64,000 nucleotides of DNA, from the NCBI RefSeq assembly GCF_028476545.1, contig NW_026732705.1:1-64000 (forward strand). The letters run 5' to 3'. Under the pieces are notes generated by a model. It made no database searches. It was not told the origin of the DNA and saw only the letters and a program-made list of their open reading frames with translations. Positions 1-13,025 of the stretch are shown here, piece by piece. Made by a program: the position numbers and the translations under genes. The DNA comes from Physella acuta. Its lineage: Eukaryota > Mollusca > Gastropoda > Physidae. Position 1 is the first letter of the stretch, and each line of letters begins with the position of its first letter.

Positions 1-3000
1 ACCGTGATAGTCTGAGATGTGATCTAGATCTAAGAACTTATTTAGGCCTGAATTCTTTAAAAAATATAAAGCCCAGAAAAAAAATTAATCGGCCCCTCTT
101 TTGTTTTAATTAAACAATTAGCTCTGCAATGTAGTCCAGCTTCAATGGACTAAAATAGAGGGGTGCCTTATTAAATATAAAGGCCTACAGGTATGAGAAT
201 GACTTACTTATAACACTATTGCAAAATGCTATGATTACAACCCTCACTTATTAAATTTAAGGAAATTTATCGCGCTAATTAGTGATTAGATCTAGACTCT
301 AGATCTAAATCTAGATCTTTAATTAAATGTGTGCCAATGATGTTTACTAAAGCAAATCGTGCCTTTTTTCTTAAAATCTCAAATCTAAATGTAGGATAAC
401 TGAATTTGTTACACCAACATCTGTCTTTAGGCCTACATAATGTGTATATTAAGAGTTTTATAGGCCTTTTCTGTAATAATCAGGTTTAACTGTACACGTT
501 TATGTACACTCACTATAAGCAATATGTGTACACACTAATGGACACGGCCTACTTTTTGTAGCCCTACATGTCTTGGAGGGGGTAGAAAAAGGCGTATAAA
601 ATGTAGCTAAACATTTGATTACGATTTTATTTTTCTCTTCTAAAAGTACAAGTTTAAGACGTCATGAAAAATTTGCTGTTAGGATTGAGCTTCAAATGCG
701 CTAAAATATAATGTAATCTAGAGTAAATTTTATAGACGGATATCGTCTAGTTGTGATTTTAAGTTTGCTGAGGTTTTATTTAATCATTAAACACAATTAA
801 CTTTCACTTCTGGTGTAAGTATGCAAGTGTTAATGATTAAGGTTATGGGGCCTATACCATAGTCCTTGTGCTAACCATTTTTGGTAGGCCAACAGTACTA
901 AAGCATGACTGACACTTTCGCGGGCTTTTCTTGCAGACGTCCCGGGATGCCTGCATAGTGCCGGTGCGGTTCCGAAAGTACACTTAAGTCGCGAGACGTG
1001 TACCGACCGTTACCTCCGAATGCTGATAGGATCCACACGTTTCGTTGACTACAGGTTGCCCTCAGACACGAGTAGCTGCAAGATCCAAACAGATCTCAGC
1101 ACTCGTCTTTGATCCCCGAAACTTTTGCTTCCGAATTTGTCGGTGGTTCTGTCGACAAAAGGGGCTTAGCTTGTGTATGTTTTACTCTGTTGTTCTGTTT
1201 ATAGAACTGGGACTGAGCTTCTGTATATTTTACTCATTTAACGTCTTATTAAACTTCCCTAAGCGTTTAAAAATTACATTGCCTACCATTATTCACCCAA
1301 AGCATCACATCTCGTCTAGGTTAAGGGCCTTATATTTAGGTTTAGCTAATAATATTTAGGGTTAGGTAGTAATACGAGACTATGAGCAACGTTCGCCATT
1401 TATCCTATATCTGAAATGAATTATAAAAACGTTGCAGTGTTGAAATGAATTTTTCACGTTTTTGGCATCTAATTAAACAATTATTTTGAAGGGTATGTAT
1501 TGATACACCTGTGTAAATAATAGCTGTACAAGTCCTTAGAGTTATATTCAAAACGGCCCGTAATGTATACCCAATGGCCCCAGTGTGAAATAGAAAATAG
1601 TCCCAAGGGCTGTTATCACAATAGCCTCGAGTTGGATACCAATAGCCCGAGTGTTCACCACAAACCATAACCTACAATTCTTCAACGTATACCAATTGTC
1701 CGAATACCTTGTGGGGTAACAGATATAAACCGTTTGTAACGTTGCTGTATTGTAGTGTTGTCTACGGTCGTATCTAGATATCGCATGTCTTTATTTTTCC
1801 CTCATTTCCCCTCTGTTGAATTAGGCAGATTTTATTTATTGTAAGTTATTTAGTCTTCATCATAATTTCGTACAATTTACCCTCTTCCAAATTAAAAAAA
1901 AATTAATACATTTCTTTAGAATTGTTTTTAAAAGTTTTTCTCAAGCGTTTCAATGACGCATTTTGCGACTTTCAAGATCTGTGCCAAGCTATAATTGTTT
2001 TATTTAGCTGGTCCTAAAATAGACTTAACAATGTTTATTCCTCGTTTTTATACCCCGTGCCGTAGCGGGTAGCTACGCACAACTTTACCACTCTGTTAAC
2101 GATAGTGTTACTACCTATAATGTTTAGTTCTGAGAAGGTGTAAAATTTAAACCCTGAATGGAATTGCGTAGGTAAATAATAATTGTGGGACGATCATAAA
2201 TAAATTAAAAAATAATGCAGCTCAATTTCTCGAGATACTTTCCCACAGTTTTAACTTTTCCCATGGGGTGGGGGTCCTGGAGATCTGTACCCCTGCAGCT
2301 GGCATGACGCCCCTAAAAGTGAAACTATTCCAGCAACGGTGGTAAAAGTGAGACTTCACTTCTTACCCACGGCTGCGAAACGGCGGAGTCGAATTAATTA
2401 GTGCTTAATTAGCCGGCAGTGCCTGTCTGGGTGAATCTACTCCCCCCACACTGAAAGTCTTCCACCGACGCTACCTGTTATCGGAGGCCCCAACGGCTTC
2501 TGTCTGTCAGGGGGGAAAGTAAATCGTCTCCCTGTTGGATTCTGACCACACTGACGCACACACACACACTGGACGAGAGGTGTGTATTGTGTAAGTTCAC
2601 TAAAGGACACTCCCCCCTCCTCCCTACACACGGTGTACGGCCGTTGGGAGAGGGACAGGTGTCTTGTGTTGAATAGGGCCTCTAGTGTTCAGGCCGTGTA
2701 CGATCTCATCAACCTTGAATCCGTTAGTGACTCCACCCCTCCTCTCCCCACACCGCCCCATATTCCCTCACCATTCTTGCTTCCTTGTTGAAGTTTTAAT
2801 TTATTAGCAGGCCTAAAGTTTTACAATACGAGCCTCGGTACCCGTTGGATAACGGTATCACGATATAGAAGCACACCTTGTAAATAGCAATAGCAACCAT
2901 TCCAGCCCCTTCCCTACCCAGTACTAAAATATTCACTGCGGCGTTTTATTAGTAGGTCCTGTATAGATTATATAAGTATATGGTAGTATTAAATTTATTG

Positions 3001-5539
3001 CGAAAAGTTGATAGTTGGTAAGAAGCCAAAGTTTTATAACATTGCGCTTAAAAAAACAACTATGGTTCATTTTGCCTCGTTAGACAATGGATGCACACAG
3101 AGAAGTGTAATTGGGATGTTGGCAATAATTGGCAGAGAATATCATGGGTTGTCCATCTCTTGACCATCGCCGGTTTAGTCGAAGGGATATCTAAGCATTT
3201 CCACTGCACCATTTTCAGTTGTAGAAGCTGCCAAAAAATACTTTTATTGTAATGAATTTTATTTTCTTGGTTACAATCAAATCTTGTGAAATACAAAAAT
3301 TATAGACGCACTTTGAGTTTAAAGAGGTTGTTCCTGTTTAATAAGAAAAACGAACTGTTGTCAACTTATCCTTGCTAATGCGCCCCCTACATTCTAATAT
3401 TCCCCTCTCTACTACACAATCCCTCCCTCTCTCATTTCTCTCTTTCTCTCCCCCTCTCCCCCCCCCCCCCCCCACCCCAACGAACACTTGTCCGATCGCT
3501 CAAACCGGCCACACGTGGAGAGTAAATAATTTTATCGTGGCCTCGTCACGGTAAGTTGGGCCCCGCACTGCTGAACCGTTCTCACCCACCGTCAGCCCGC
3601 TAACGGTCGTCTCGGCGACCTGCACCCCCCTCCCCCAACACCACGTGACCCAGACAGTTCACCGAGTGTTAATGAAAGTTTTGTCATTAACAACCCACAC
3701 ACGTGCTCACACTTATGTGTTCCACAACAAAGCGGGTACTCAGGGCTAATAGACCACAAAGCTATCACTCGGAGAATAACAATGCGTTGATTCAATGTTT
3801 ATTTAATTATCCCGAGAAAATTCCATCTAGTAAATGTGCCCTCAAACAGGTAAGTAAACTCGATAATTGGCTCGTATAATACCGCACTATCTCGCTGAAA
3901 AGATTATCAGCTGGGAATGTTTTTATTCGCCCGTTTCGTTTCATTGGAAGACAGTAATTTCTCACTCGCTACCCCCTCGTCATTGATTTACTCCCGCCAG
4001 TAGTAAGGTAGTGAGGTAGGCTTGCATACCTCGCGTATCTCTGTAATTGTACTCTATTGCACTGGGTAGTACCCAGGAACCCCTCTCTGCCTACGTCTGC
4101 CTTATCCCCCCTCGACAGGTTCTACCTTATTACATCACTGCCTACCTTAGTTTATCACCTGTCTTAGATAACCCCATTAAAACTATCAGTTGCGAACTAT
4201 TTCCAAACACTATAATAGACATCTTCACTAGTTTGTATTTACATAACTCGGGAAAAAAAAGAGAAAAAACACAAACATTGTACATTAACCCTTTACACGC
4301 TGCGAAGGTGTTTTTTTGCTGACTGTATCCGCACCGCGTCGCACCGTTAACCTTTGTCTGGCGACAGGCCGTCGGCTGGAAGGAAACCAGTGTCAGAAGT
4401 CTGTTACGTTTGTTTATCCCGGGCTTTAAACACATTTGTTTGTTCTTGCTTTAATCAGCGATGGAGGAAGCTGAAAAGTGCTGTTGACAAGGGATTTGAT
4501 TATGAGGGAGGGAATGCCCTGCCTTTCTGTGGCTACTGTGGGTGATTTATCACGAGGAATGTTTTTTGTTTTTTTTAAAAACTTCAATTTGTACTCTATA
4601 CCAAGATTAAAGTGCGGGCTGTTATTTTTTTTTAAATGCTGGTTCATCATCAATTTGTATTTCAATTATTTTACATTCCGGTTTCCACTTGCAACATACA
4701 CAAAAATTTTTTTGGAGAGTTAATTCCCTTGCATGCCAAGCAATGCTGTTAGCACTGGCTTGTTAAAAACTGACTTTCTGCTGCAGTTTACAAAATTGGT
4801 AACGTAAATATTTTTAGTTTACTTAATTCTCTCCACGTTTTCTTAACGAAAAAAAATATATACCTGTTGCAGATTATTATTAGGAATGCACAAATTGGAG
4901 GTTAAAACCCTCGCCGTTGCATCGGTTTTTGTATACACATTCCCCAGGCTGATCTATGCAGACCTGCGTGTCAACTTTATCTGGAGTTAGTGAACTTAGT
5001 TACTTTATACGCCACGTTATTTAAAAAAAGCAGATATGTATCAATTAACCCTTTCGGTGTGTTTGAATCAGATGTAAGGTTTGTGTGGAGAGTTGAGCCG
5101 CTTGTATCATTTCCATAAAACATGAGGCGGCTTTGTAGCCGACAGTATCTACTTCATTGGTACAGCTTGTATGTATTAGTAAACTTAGAGTTATGGTCAG
5201 TCTTAAAATAATTCGTTGTTCTAGTTAAGTAATCAAATCCTGACCTAATAGAATAGGCTATTGTTGAATGTATAGAGTACAGACATCTCGTATAGGCTGA
5301 AGATTTAAGTGTACAGACATGATTTTACTTAAACAAAAGCCGCGATTGTTTTCTCTGACACGATGGGGGAGGGGGGGGGGCGCCATAGATGTTTACTGTG
5401 CTGGTAATAGATGTGGGGAGGGGGTGTTTTGTTTGCGTGTTATCGTTTAAATACATTCGCCAAGAGAGACGGCTGCATTCTTTCTTAGGCTGCAAGTGAT
5501 ATGTTCACTGGGGGGGGGGGGGGGGGGGGTAATTTTATT
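1..5539. other. Gene-free AT-rich upstream region
   Basis: I see no exon, RNA gene or long coding frame here. The stretch is mostly AT-rich with a GC-richer patch at about 2,250-2,780. It has a C-run near 3,460 and G-runs near 5,370 and 5,510 (about 20 G). Two strong 5' splice-site matches, CACG/GTAAGT at 3,551 and ACAG/GTAAGT at 3,850, could end a noncoding first exon of the downstream FGFR gene. I cannot show that they are used. Confidence 0.5.
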
Positions 5540-5790
5540 ATTGGATGGGGGTCAAGTAATTTTATTAGTGTGGGGTTCTAGTAATTAAAATGCAAGGGAG
5601 TCAAGTAATTAAAATTAAAGCGTAGGGGTCAAGTAATTTAATTTACAGGTTGGTGGGGGCAAATAAATTAATATACAGGGTTGGAATCTAATAATTAAAT
5701 AATTAGGTTATGGTCAAGTGATTTAATGATTGGGCTGTGGGTCAAGTAATTAAAATAGAGTGTGAGGGTAAATTGGTTTACAGATTGGTT
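5540..5790. repeat. Degenerate GTCAAGTAATT minisatellite
   Basis: The motif GTCAAGTAATT recurs at roughly 25-45 bp spacing, separated by G-rich linkers. It lies directly after the 20-nt G run. Copies are diverged and irregular in length, so this looks like an old tandem array. Confidence 0.6.
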
Positions 5791-5884
5791 AAGTCTGAAG
5801 TCGAGTTGATTTTTGTGGAAATTGTCACCAGTCAATAATTACCTGTCCATCGATCCTTAAATTTGTGTACCATTATTGCAGTCG

Positions 5885-6075
5885 CAAGTCAGTCCACTAT
5901 CACCACTCAGCCTATGTATCACTCTGTTTAACTGTATCACCACTCTGTTTACACTGTATTACCACTATACTATATGTGTATCACCACTGTCAACTGTATC
6001 ACCACTCTGTCAACTGTATCACCACTCTGTCAACTGTATCATCACTCAGTCAACTGTATCACAACTGTGAATGCA
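5885..6075. repeat. 20-bp minisatellite, unit CAACTGTATCACCACTCTGT
   Basis: Near-perfect 20-bp units stand at 5,990-6,060, with diverged units before and after. The array is open in two forward frames because the unit lacks stops there. The apparent Tyr/His/Ser-rich peptides are products of the repeat and not a gene. Confidence 0.8.
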
Positions 6076-8358
6076 CTACTCAGCAACTGCCCAGCCCGTC
6101 CATTGACTACCACTGCACTTTACTCTCCAATCATATAAACTCTTCTAACTTATTTGGATTCGATCTGTTTCAAACCAGAGGATCTATCATGCTGCTAGCT
6201 CTCTTTCTGTCATTGCCCCCCCCCCCACACACACGTTGACTGGCTAAGAAACCTGACCGTTATTTTATCGCCTCAGCTCGACGTTTAAGTTTAACCCGTT
6301 ACGGGAAGGGGGTAAGGGGGGAGGGGACACGGGTTTCCCAAATCACACAATGTTGCATAAAAGCACAAACAATGCCAGCACGGTGTTGTCGTGTTGCTGA
6401 CACTCCCCCGCACCCCACCCCGGATATCCCCCCCCCTCCCTCTCCTTTAAGGTTTACTTCACATTTGCCAGTGTTCTTTCCCCTTATGCGGCAAGCAAGG
6501 ACCTCTGCCATTTTGTCCCTCAATGAATGCCGCAAAGTGTGTTCGGCACATGATTCAATTAGAATTAGATGAAGGAAAAAAAACCCCTCGAAACCGCCTC
6601 GCTATCTGAAGAATTATGTTTTCCTGTCGAGCATGTTTGCGCCCTGTGTACGTCGAATGTATATCAGTCGGCGTTGCCCCCCTCGACAAAGCTCGGGCGA
6701 CCACGGTGCAATTAGGAGTCAACTCTGAAAGCGATAAATGAAAACTGCGACATAGGCAGCTTTGGGCAATTACATAGGGCCCCTTTTATGAGAGGTACGC
6801 CCTCGTTCAAGATACTCGAATCCGGCATACGGTTGTATGTAATGTGTTATTAGGCCGATACGACGTATACATTGTTCACTATAAGCTATAATTTGTTACA
6901 TACATATTTTGTGCTATAAGGACACAGCTATGAAAGCCTGTGTAAAGTATGCTATAGAAAGCCATGCTGAAATTTTCCAGGTACTGTTTAGGGCTGAGTT
7001 TCGTTACACTTTATAAAGTTTCAGGAAGCAAGCTGGTCTAGTTAAAGAAAAATAAATAGCCAAGTAATTCTAAGCATTTACTACACAGAAGGCAGAAGGT
7101 ACACAAAGCAGATGTTTAATACTAAATTAATACAAGTTCTATTTGAATTGTGTACATTCAACAAATAAAATGAACAAGTTACCATATATCTACTATCATT
7201 ACCTAAAGGAATAGCCTGTTACATTACAACTAGAATTTTTCAGCAGACTTTCCAAATTCTAAACAGCTGGTTTTCTCCCTTTGTACTTGGATCAATTAGT
7301 TTCCTTTAATTACAAAGTAATTAAAGTTAAATTAAACTGGGTGCTTTAAAGACACATTGGTCGGTAATGATTAGAGCTGAGCGTAACATAACTGTTTATG
7401 TAACAAGTGTCTGCAATCTCACATACACATACGCACACACGCCGCAGTATTTACAACGATACAAGTTTTCTCCTACAGAAACACTTCAGTCGTATTGTTA
7501 GGCCCAGAAAACACCTGCCCCTGCAACCTAAGTTTACCGTTATGTCTTTTAGCGACGTCCCACATTTGCCCCCTCGCCAAAAATTCCTGAGCTGACTCGT
7601 GATCACACGTACGTGGGATGGAGGCCTCTGTAATCACCCTCAGATATAACGGTGTATTTTATTTCACGCTCTGATGGTTTGATACGCTTTGTTCTCGCGC
7701 CCTAGCCGTGGTGGTGGTTCTGAGTCGAGGATCGGGACCGAAGTTTTCCTATCCTAGACACAAGGCGTTCCGCTTCGTCGGCCGCATGGAACTGGGGGGA
7801 TTTAAAATTATTCATCACAGCCCATCATGGCGTGTGTATTAATAGTTCCTGGCGATGTGATTAGGGGCATTTTATTTATAAATAACTCAACGGTTTGGAT
7901 TCGGCCATTAAAGTGTAAATACACAAACGGTGCTTATTTGCATGGCAGAAGGTATTCTTGATTATTTTATTTGTCCCAATGCTAGTTTGGTCTAAATCTT
8001 AATCTCATTCCTAACCCTTAAATCACGTATTGTTCAACCTGCGAATTACAAATGTAAATTGGAGCACTAACTCTTGGCGGTATAAGTTGGTTGTTCCCCG
8101 TATAGGCTACTTAAATCTTGGTATCTCTTGTCGAATCTACAGTACAGCACCTTAATACTGTCCAATATTTCCAATTTTATTATTGTCATTAAGCCTCGGC
8201 TAAAGAGTCTTTCCACTAAAAATTTCAATCCTAAATACCCCATACCCGAAGTAAGCCAAACGACAACTATGCAACGCTTCTTCTTGAGGGAACTAGCTAG
8301 CGTGCAACGTGTATTATGTGTGCGCGGTGACGTTCCATACCCGGGTATGTTTTTTACA
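6076..8358. other. Gene-free region
   Basis: No coding region is supported. The stretch holds a C-run near 6,216, a pyrimidine-rich patch at 6,400-6,480 and otherwise AT-rich unique-looking sequence. No RNA gene was recognised. Confidence 0.45.
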
Positions 8359-9181
8359 GCTTAGAGCAGGGGTCTCCAAACTACGGCCCGCGGGCCGGAT
8401 GCGGCCCGCGAGGTCCTTTCATCCGGCCCGCGGATATCTTTTTGTTCACGGAAAAAAATTTGTTGTTAGAAGTGGCTGGGGTACTTTGCTCAGAAAATTC
8501 AAAACAATTTGAAAATCTAGCTTTGGTTATAAATACCTTTGCTCTCCGTGTTGCAAACATTGAGGAAAACATTGTGACTCAAATAGAGTCACTGGACAGC
8601 TGTTCCATGTTTCTGGAACAAGTACAGGGCAACAACTTGTCGCACTTTCAGCAGTGCAAAGTCTTCATGGCCGAAGCAACAGCTGAGTTCCCCACATCAT
8701 TTGCATGCAAGATCATCAAAGACCCCTAGCTGCAGTTTCAGTAACGGTTTTCTGACTAGGATTCTAAGGCAGAAGAAGTGAGACTGCTTCAAAACCCATT
8801 TGAAGCAAATGTAACCAGTTGCCAGATGAATTCAGATGGAGGTCATTGAATTGCAAGCAAGCGATCTCCTAAGAGACAAGTTCAAAAAATTGCGGGTGGG
8901 TTTTTGTGTTTGCCCGAGAAGAACAAACTTGGACCTTGAGTGTGTTGTCGGCCGGACAGTGTTTCTTTCAGACTTTTTCTTCTTGAAGGAGGGGGGGGGG
9001 GGTTGCATTTAAAATGTGTTTATATTTCTATATAAATTCTATTTGTTTGGGGGGGGGGCACGGTGGACACAGCCACCCCAATGGATGCATGGAAGAAACT
9101 CTACTCTGGCCCGCGAACTGATTTTTGATAGTTAATAAAGCGGCCCTCGGGCTGAAAAGTTTGGAGACCCCTGGCTTAGAG
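8359..9181. mobile_element. hAT DNA transposon remnant with 8-bp target duplication
   Basis: The element spans 8,367-9,173. It has 16-bp perfect terminal inverted repeats (CAGGGGTCTCCAAACT and its complement) and an 8-bp target-site duplication GCTTAGAG on both sides (8,359-8,366 and 9,174-9,181). These are hAT hallmarks. Inside, on the + strand, are pieces resembling the C-terminal end of hAT transposases: a frame from about 8,442 to 8,729 ending near SFACKIIKDP, then LLQNPFEA near 8,777 and, in another frame, MEVIELQASDLLRDKFKK near 8,837-8,890. The transposase is only a broken C-terminal part, so the copy is non-autonomous. A G-rich insert (8,957-9,103) appears nested within it. Subterminal sequence rich in GGCCCGCG is shared with the 18,504 copy. 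Confidence 0.9.
8957..9103. mobile_element. Probable nested G-rich MITE
   Basis: The segment opens with CAGTGTTTCTTTCAG and closes with GGAAGAAACTCT, an imperfect inverted pair. Its middle has two poly-G runs and the motif TTTCTATATAAATT. The same ends, G-runs and middle motif occur at 11,155-11,353, so this is probably a second member of that family inserted into the hAT copy. No target duplication is visible. Confidence 0.45.
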
Positions 9182-9440
9182 GGAAGATTACTACAATGTC
9201 ATATTTTTAAGTAACTGACATTTAAAAAAAATAATGCCCCAACCCGTACATCCCTCTAATCGTATTACATGTATTTGATCTAGTACTGCTGCAGCCATTG
9301 CTTCAACCATAGCTGTAGCCTACAAATGTGGATTAAAACTTCCTAAATTGTTTAACGCTAACAAGGCGCCAAGACAAATCTGGGAAATAAAAACAAATTC
9401 CGAGAAACCTTCGATAGTTTCGTACACGGAGGGCTAACCC

Positions 9441-10022
9441 GCAGGTAACACATCCTCCTTTAATGTGCAACAGGTAACACATCCTCCCTTAAATGTGCAA
9501 CAGGTAACACTTCCTCCCTTATTCTACTAGAGGTAACTCTTCCTCCCTCTATGTACAACAGATAACCCTCTAATAAATCATGTGGCACTTCCTCCATGTA
9601 CACCAGGTACACATCCTACATGTACAACAGGTGACACTTCCTACCCCTATGTACAACAGGTAACACTTCCTCCCTCTCTGTACAACAGGTAACACTTCCT
9701 CCCTCTATGTGCAACAGGTAACACTTCCTCCCTCTCTGTACAACAGGTAACACTTCCTCCCTCTCTGTACAACAGGTAACACTTCCTCCCTCTCTGTACA
9801 ACAGGTAACACTTCCTCCCTCTCTGTACAACAGGTAACACATCCTCCCTCTCTGTACATCAGGTAACACTTCCTCCCTCTCTGTACAACAGGTAACACTT
9901 CCTCCCTCTCTGTACAACAGGTAACACTTCCTCCCTCTATGTGCAACAGGTAACACTTCCTCCCTCTCTGTACAACAGGTAACACTCCTCCCTCTATGCG
10001 CAGCAGGTAACACTTCCTCTCT
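9441..10022. repeat. 29-bp minisatellite (ACAGGTAACACTTCCTCC)
   Basis: Tandem units of about 29 bp contain ACAGGTAACACTTCCTCC followed by CTCTCTGTACA. There are roughly 18-20 copies, most regular between 9,640 and 9,990 and degenerate at the left edge. The unit is free of stops on the minus strand and 29 is not a multiple of 3. All three minus-strand frames therefore show the same Cys/Arg/Glu-rich peptide repeat, and I do not regard it as coding. Confidence 0.9.
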
Positions 10023-11154
10023 GAATGCACTGTCCTCGAGTCTTTTGCCGTATTAAGCAGCTGTCAGTGATATTTTTTTTTCCTGCTCCGAATTTCTACA
10101 GTTTTTCTACACACCGTAACCCAATTTAAGCCGTCCATCTACACCCGTAGCCCCCCCCCCCCCCCCACCCACTAGCCTGCATTTACAGGACAAAGGGGTC
10201 ACATTTCGTGTGGGGATAGCCGTGTCGTTCGGTGTGCGAAGAAGGGACAAAGGGCTCACAATTCTTGAGTGTGGGGGAGGGGGGGAGGGTTAAATCTCGG
10301 CCCCATAGTGACACATGTCCACACACACAAAAAAAGCTTGACGGTCACACATTTAGTCTTGGACGGCCGGAGATGCACCTGTTGATTTTGTGCCTAGGGC
10401 CCGCGTGCTATATCGGGAGATAGGAATTTGACCAGTTGGGGCTAGAGAGAGAGAGAGAAAAGGAAGAAAAAAAAAACTAGACACTAGGACTCGGCCTCCA
10501 CACACAAAAAAAAAGGTGATGTGTTTGTATTGGGAGATCCTTGCGCGAGGGCCAAAATGTCGTGAGGTTGCTTCTGAAAATGTCTGAATTTTGTTATTTA
10601 AAGTTGGCTCTGAAGGAATTAGTGTTCGGGCTGCAAAATTTTGGGGGTAATTAAAAAAAAACGCAAGCGATTCTGCATTACAAACATAACAATCGGCAGA
10701 TAATCACAGCGAGGCTGGTTTTCCGTGTCATGTTATAGCTCCAGCCCCTACTTCAAGAATTTTTTCTCTCCCTTATCTGTTTTGGTGGTAGATTTAATTA
10801 TTTGGATTAACTCAGCCATCTTACAGTTGTAGCCCACGATCCTGTCGGTGTGTGTGTGTGTGTCGTCCAACTTTCGGATTTGGTTCTTTATGTCAGTTAT
10901 ATGTCACTTTTTTGGGGGGTGGGGGGGGGGGGGTTCGAGATAGTATTTGAAACGTATGGTTCACACTTTCTTTGATATTACAACACAAACTGTACCTCAA
11001 GCATAAAAAGAAATTTAAATTTAAAGATTCAACTACTTCGTATGTTTTTAAGAACCTTTAGCGAAATAATTGACGTATAAGGTTAGGTCTCTCTTTTTCT
11101 CATCATGCGTTAGGTCTCATTTGTGTTAAGTCTCTTTCTTTTGTGGTTAGTATC
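10023..11154. other. Gene-free region with homopolymer and simple repeats
   Basis: It contains a C-run at 10,150-10,166, a purine tract at 10,446-10,480, a short (TG)n at 10,848-10,862 and a G-run near 10,914-10,933. No exon or RNA gene was recognised. Confidence 0.45.
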
Positions 11155-11353
11155 CAGTGTTTCTTCCAGATTTTTTTCTCCGGGGGGGGGGGGGGGGGCA
11201 CTTGAAATTTTCGGGGGGGGGGGGTAGACTTTCTTCGGGGGGGGGGTAGGGACACTGTTAAAATAAATATTTTCTATATAAATTATATAAATTTCATTTC
11301 GTTCGGGGGGGGGGGGGGTGGGGGCGGTAAAAAAATGCCTGGAAGAAACTCTG
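11155..11353. mobile_element. Short G-rich MITE, hAT-like ends
   Basis: The ends CAGTGTTTCTTCCAG and CTGGAAGAAACTCTG form imperfect inverted repeats about 200 bp apart. The interior holds four poly-G runs and an AT-rich TTTCTATATAAATT segment. TATC stands on both sides, but no convincing 8-bp duplication is visible. A related copy lies inside the hAT element at 8,957-9,103. The CAGTGTTTC start is typical of hAT MITEs, so the family call is an inference. Confidence 0.55.
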
Positions 11354-11756
11354 TATCTTTTACGTTAGGTTTCTATTGCGTTATGCATCTTGCGTTTCTT
11401 TAGCGTTATATATATATATATTTGCGCTAGGTTTCTCTTTATTAAGTTGTCTCTCGTGTGTCGTGTTCATTTACAACTCTACCACAATCGTGAACAGACA
11501 CTGGAACACATCACGAATGTCTCGACAAGCGGGCGTCTCCACTTAAATCATGAAAACCATCGCTAGCTGGTTTTTTATTCCAACGTTTCGCGCTTTCCTT
11601 ACCAGACGTCTTTGATGTATTCACGGTGAATGTCGTCACACCAGCACACCTTTCTGTACCTAGATCAGCCATACCTGTTGCCTTTTACATCGTCTGGGCC
11701 TGCTACCTTTCAGGTGTACACCCGAACCGCTTCAGTTATTGTTCAACGGTCATCCT

Positions 11757-11972
11757 GAGTTGACATCGGTTTTGTCTAATATCGCATCGTCTTCATTGAT
11801 GTGCTTTTAACAGTTGACATAAGTTTTGTCTAATATCGCATCGTCTTCATTGATGTGCTTTTAACAGTTGACATCAGTTTTGTCTAATATCGCATCGTCT
11901 TCATTGATGTGCTTTTAACAGTTGACATCAGTTTTGTCTAATATCCCATCGTGTGCATGGGTGTCCTTTAAA
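11757..11972. repeat. 54-bp minisatellite, four copies
   Basis: TTGACATCAGTTTTGTCTAA recurs at exactly 54-bp spacing (TGACAT at 11,761, 11,815, 11,869 and 11,923). The first three copies are almost identical. The fourth decays in its second half. Confidence 0.92.
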
Positions 11973-13025
11973 AAGTTATCCATAGTCTGTGTCGGCTCGT
12001 AAGGACCCATCAAAAGGATCGCCGCTATAGGTTTTTAATGTCTGTGTTAAATGCTTCAGTGAACTGTGACTGAAATTAATTGTAATAGATGGGTTTTTTA
12101 GATATATACCATTACACCCCGTGTGTTGGTTGCAAAGTCTCTAGACAATACTATCTAAGGGTGCAATGTTCGTGGGAATCAAACGTCAAAAGTATACATC
12201 AAGTAATGTGCTATGTAGATACCAGGAATATGGGTGCAAGTATACTGATTTCACGGCGTACGGGCATCAAGGTATACATAGATATGTGTACCATGTAAAA
12301 CGTTTGTTTGGGCAAATAGTTTCTTCCATATATCTCTTCCGGGATGGGGGGCTGGGAGACTACGATGACGCAATAAATAGAAAACTATTTTTGTTTAGAA
12401 AATATATGCTTTGACTCGTGTCGTCTCCCCCCCCCCCCCCTGCACATCGTAACGAAAGTTTTCCCGTAAGTTCAACCCCCCCCCCCCCCCCCCTCTTTGG
12501 GCATGAACGTTTTCGGACACCAATTTAGCCCAACCCTTTGGCTAAAATTGCCGGGGTTGGTCATGAAATACATAAATAGTCAATCTAATGTACAACTTTC
12601 AACACATGTTAACGATGTTTTCTTATCACTGTTACATTAGCGTTTAATGGAATACCCAACAGATTAGTTTTGGGGGTGAGAACCCTTTCAGTTTTGGCAC
12701 TCCATCCAATGAAAGCCACTACAAAAGTAGTGAAACAAAAAGTATTTATGTACAACGTAATTAACAAATTAAAAAAAAACAAACTAGAATGTTCTGCTAA
12801 AATTGGTTTGGTTTTTAGGTAACGCCAATCAACTGAGTTATTTTATTTATAAAGCGCTTTATTTTGAAACATAGGCTATTTATATTTCCTATAAGTGCTA
12901 TCATAATTGTAAAAACAAAGTTATATTCACTTCGTTAGAATATACATAATAGTAAAGAGAAAATTAAGTATGCGTTATTTCTTAAGGAACACTTGGATGT
13001 ATTTGTTTTTTTTTTGTTTGTTCAG
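11973..13025. other. Gene-free region upstream of FGFR coding exon 1
   Basis: It holds two long C-runs (about 12,427 and 12,478) and AT-rich sequence. It ends in a T-rich tract at 13,003-13,020 followed by CAG, which reads as a 3' splice site. The upstream noncoding FGFR exon was not located. Confidence 0.45.

Noticed and set aside
9616-10030. Cys/Arg-rich minus-strand frames
   Set aside because: They are translations of the 29-bp minisatellite, repeated identically in three frames.
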